Of a stretch of DNA of 55,971 nt, positions 55,495 through 55,971 are shown one piece after another; the stretch's first letter is position 1, and each line of letters begins with the position of its first letter. The notes beneath the pieces are model-generated. The model did no database searches. It was not told the origin of the DNA and saw only the letters and a program-made list of their open reading frames with translations. Source of the stretch: Branchiostoma floridae (Eukaryota > Chordata > Leptocardii > Amphioxiformes > Branchiostomatidae). Where the stretch lies: positions 11,639,820 to 11,695,790 of the forward strand of contig NC_049987.1 in assembly GCF_000003815.2 (NCBI RefSeq), written 5' to 3'. A program made the position numbers and the translations under genes.

Positions 55495-55971
55495 TTAAGC
55501 CTGTTCAGCCTTTCTAGCCGCAACTGCAGAATACGATTGGTAGGCAAATTAACACCAACACGTAACACTTTGTCCGATCAATTTTATTCAAATATCTCCA
55601 GTATCAGAATGTTATATAATTGGAATTCTTACTTTGGGCCTGTCCCCTCTCCTCCAACAAAGCAATCAAGTCGCCTTTCACGTCGTCAGATCCTAAAGAG
55701 AAAGTAAAACAAAATTGTATAAGGTATACGTAAGGCCGGGCTGTGAAGTATAGACATAGAAATGAAGTCTACTACAATTGTCCATTTTATATATATATAG
55801 AGAGAGAGACACCTTTGAATGAACAGTAAGTAACATAAGGTGAGGACGCCGGCGTCTATGACAAAAATGAACAGAATTCAGGAAACAGGACACACTTTGT
55901 GCTCTTTCAGCAAAGTTATCAATGTGTCGCCTAAAGATTCCGTCAGTGCGTCCCTATTGCCTTCCCCCTGA
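55495..55971 (-). CDS. C-terminal exons of an unidentified gene (partial)
   Basis: Four minus-strand exons chain in phase. A: 55971-55896, GEGNRDALTESLGDTLITLL then KEHK, donor AAA|GTGTGT. B: 55855-55813, TPASSPYVTYCSFK, between gtcatag and AAAG|GTGTCT. C: 55692-55633, SDDVKGDLIALLEERGQAQ, between tctctttag and CAAA|GTAAGA. D: from 55523 after attctgcag, IAARKAEQA and stop TAA 55497-55495. A and C share a helix-like 'GD-x-LI-x-LL-x-E' pattern. The product's end is rich in charged and leucine residues and probably helical. I cannot name the protein. Exon B is short, with weaker sites, and is the least certain. If A splices straight to D (both phase 0) a different 35-residue end results. Confidence 0.5.

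Noticed and set aside
1-55971. CRISPR arrays, bacterial operons, riboswitches
   Set aside because: The sequence is eukaryotic. The tandem repeats have long units without spacers.

Overview
The window looks like nuclear DNA of an invertebrate chordate, most likely a cephalochordate (amphioxus, Branchiostoma). The reasons are a nephrin/Kirrel-type Ig receptor built from phase-1 exons, an ALK-like glycine-rich domain exon, very dense miniature transposons and tandem repeats, and long AT-rich introns. The species call is inference. Six runs of N mark assembly gaps (five of 100, one of 810).

Genes. (1) At the far left, + strand, is the last coding exon (479-1095) of a glycine-rich-domain protein whose other exons lie outside the window. 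(2) The dominant locus is a minus-strand gene from about 40.2 kb to about 1.9 kb. I assembled it from 11 exons with compatible splice phases into one model of about 678 residues: signal peptide, five Ig domains, one transmembrane helix, and a tail with two SH3-ligand motifs and an ITIM/ITAM-like tyrosine pair. Its first intron is about 30.5 kb and holds most of the repeats. Two RFX X-box-like sites lie just upstream of its first exon. (3) A weakly modelled minus-strand gene starts at 47943 beside two YY1-like sites and may end at 44906. Its intron contains a 183-bp satellite. (4) At the right edge, minus-strand exons (55495-55971) form the C-terminal end of an unidentified, probably helical protein, with two phase-compatible C-termini.

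Repeats. There are three complete or near-complete miniature inverted-repeat elements with plausible target duplications (1212-1386, 11090-11325, 50981-51234) and a second, older copy of one family (53915-54170). One of them is inserted inside a tRNA-derived SINE. There is a LINE 3' fragment with reverse-transcriptase C-terminal coding sequence (about 18086-18675) and a probable conserved-core SINE near 3.7-4.0 kb. Tandem arrays have periods of about 178, 160, 350 and 183 bp. There are several local duplications and simple-sequence tracts. A 27-bp insertion made of a perfect 18-bp palindrome and a 9-bp direct duplication sits in one copy of a dispersed repeat and is missing from the other.

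How it fits together. Genes 1 and 2 are convergent. Genes 2, 3 and 4 all run leftward. Long stretches between about 26-34 kb, 35-40 kb and 40-43 kb show no coding signal that I can support.
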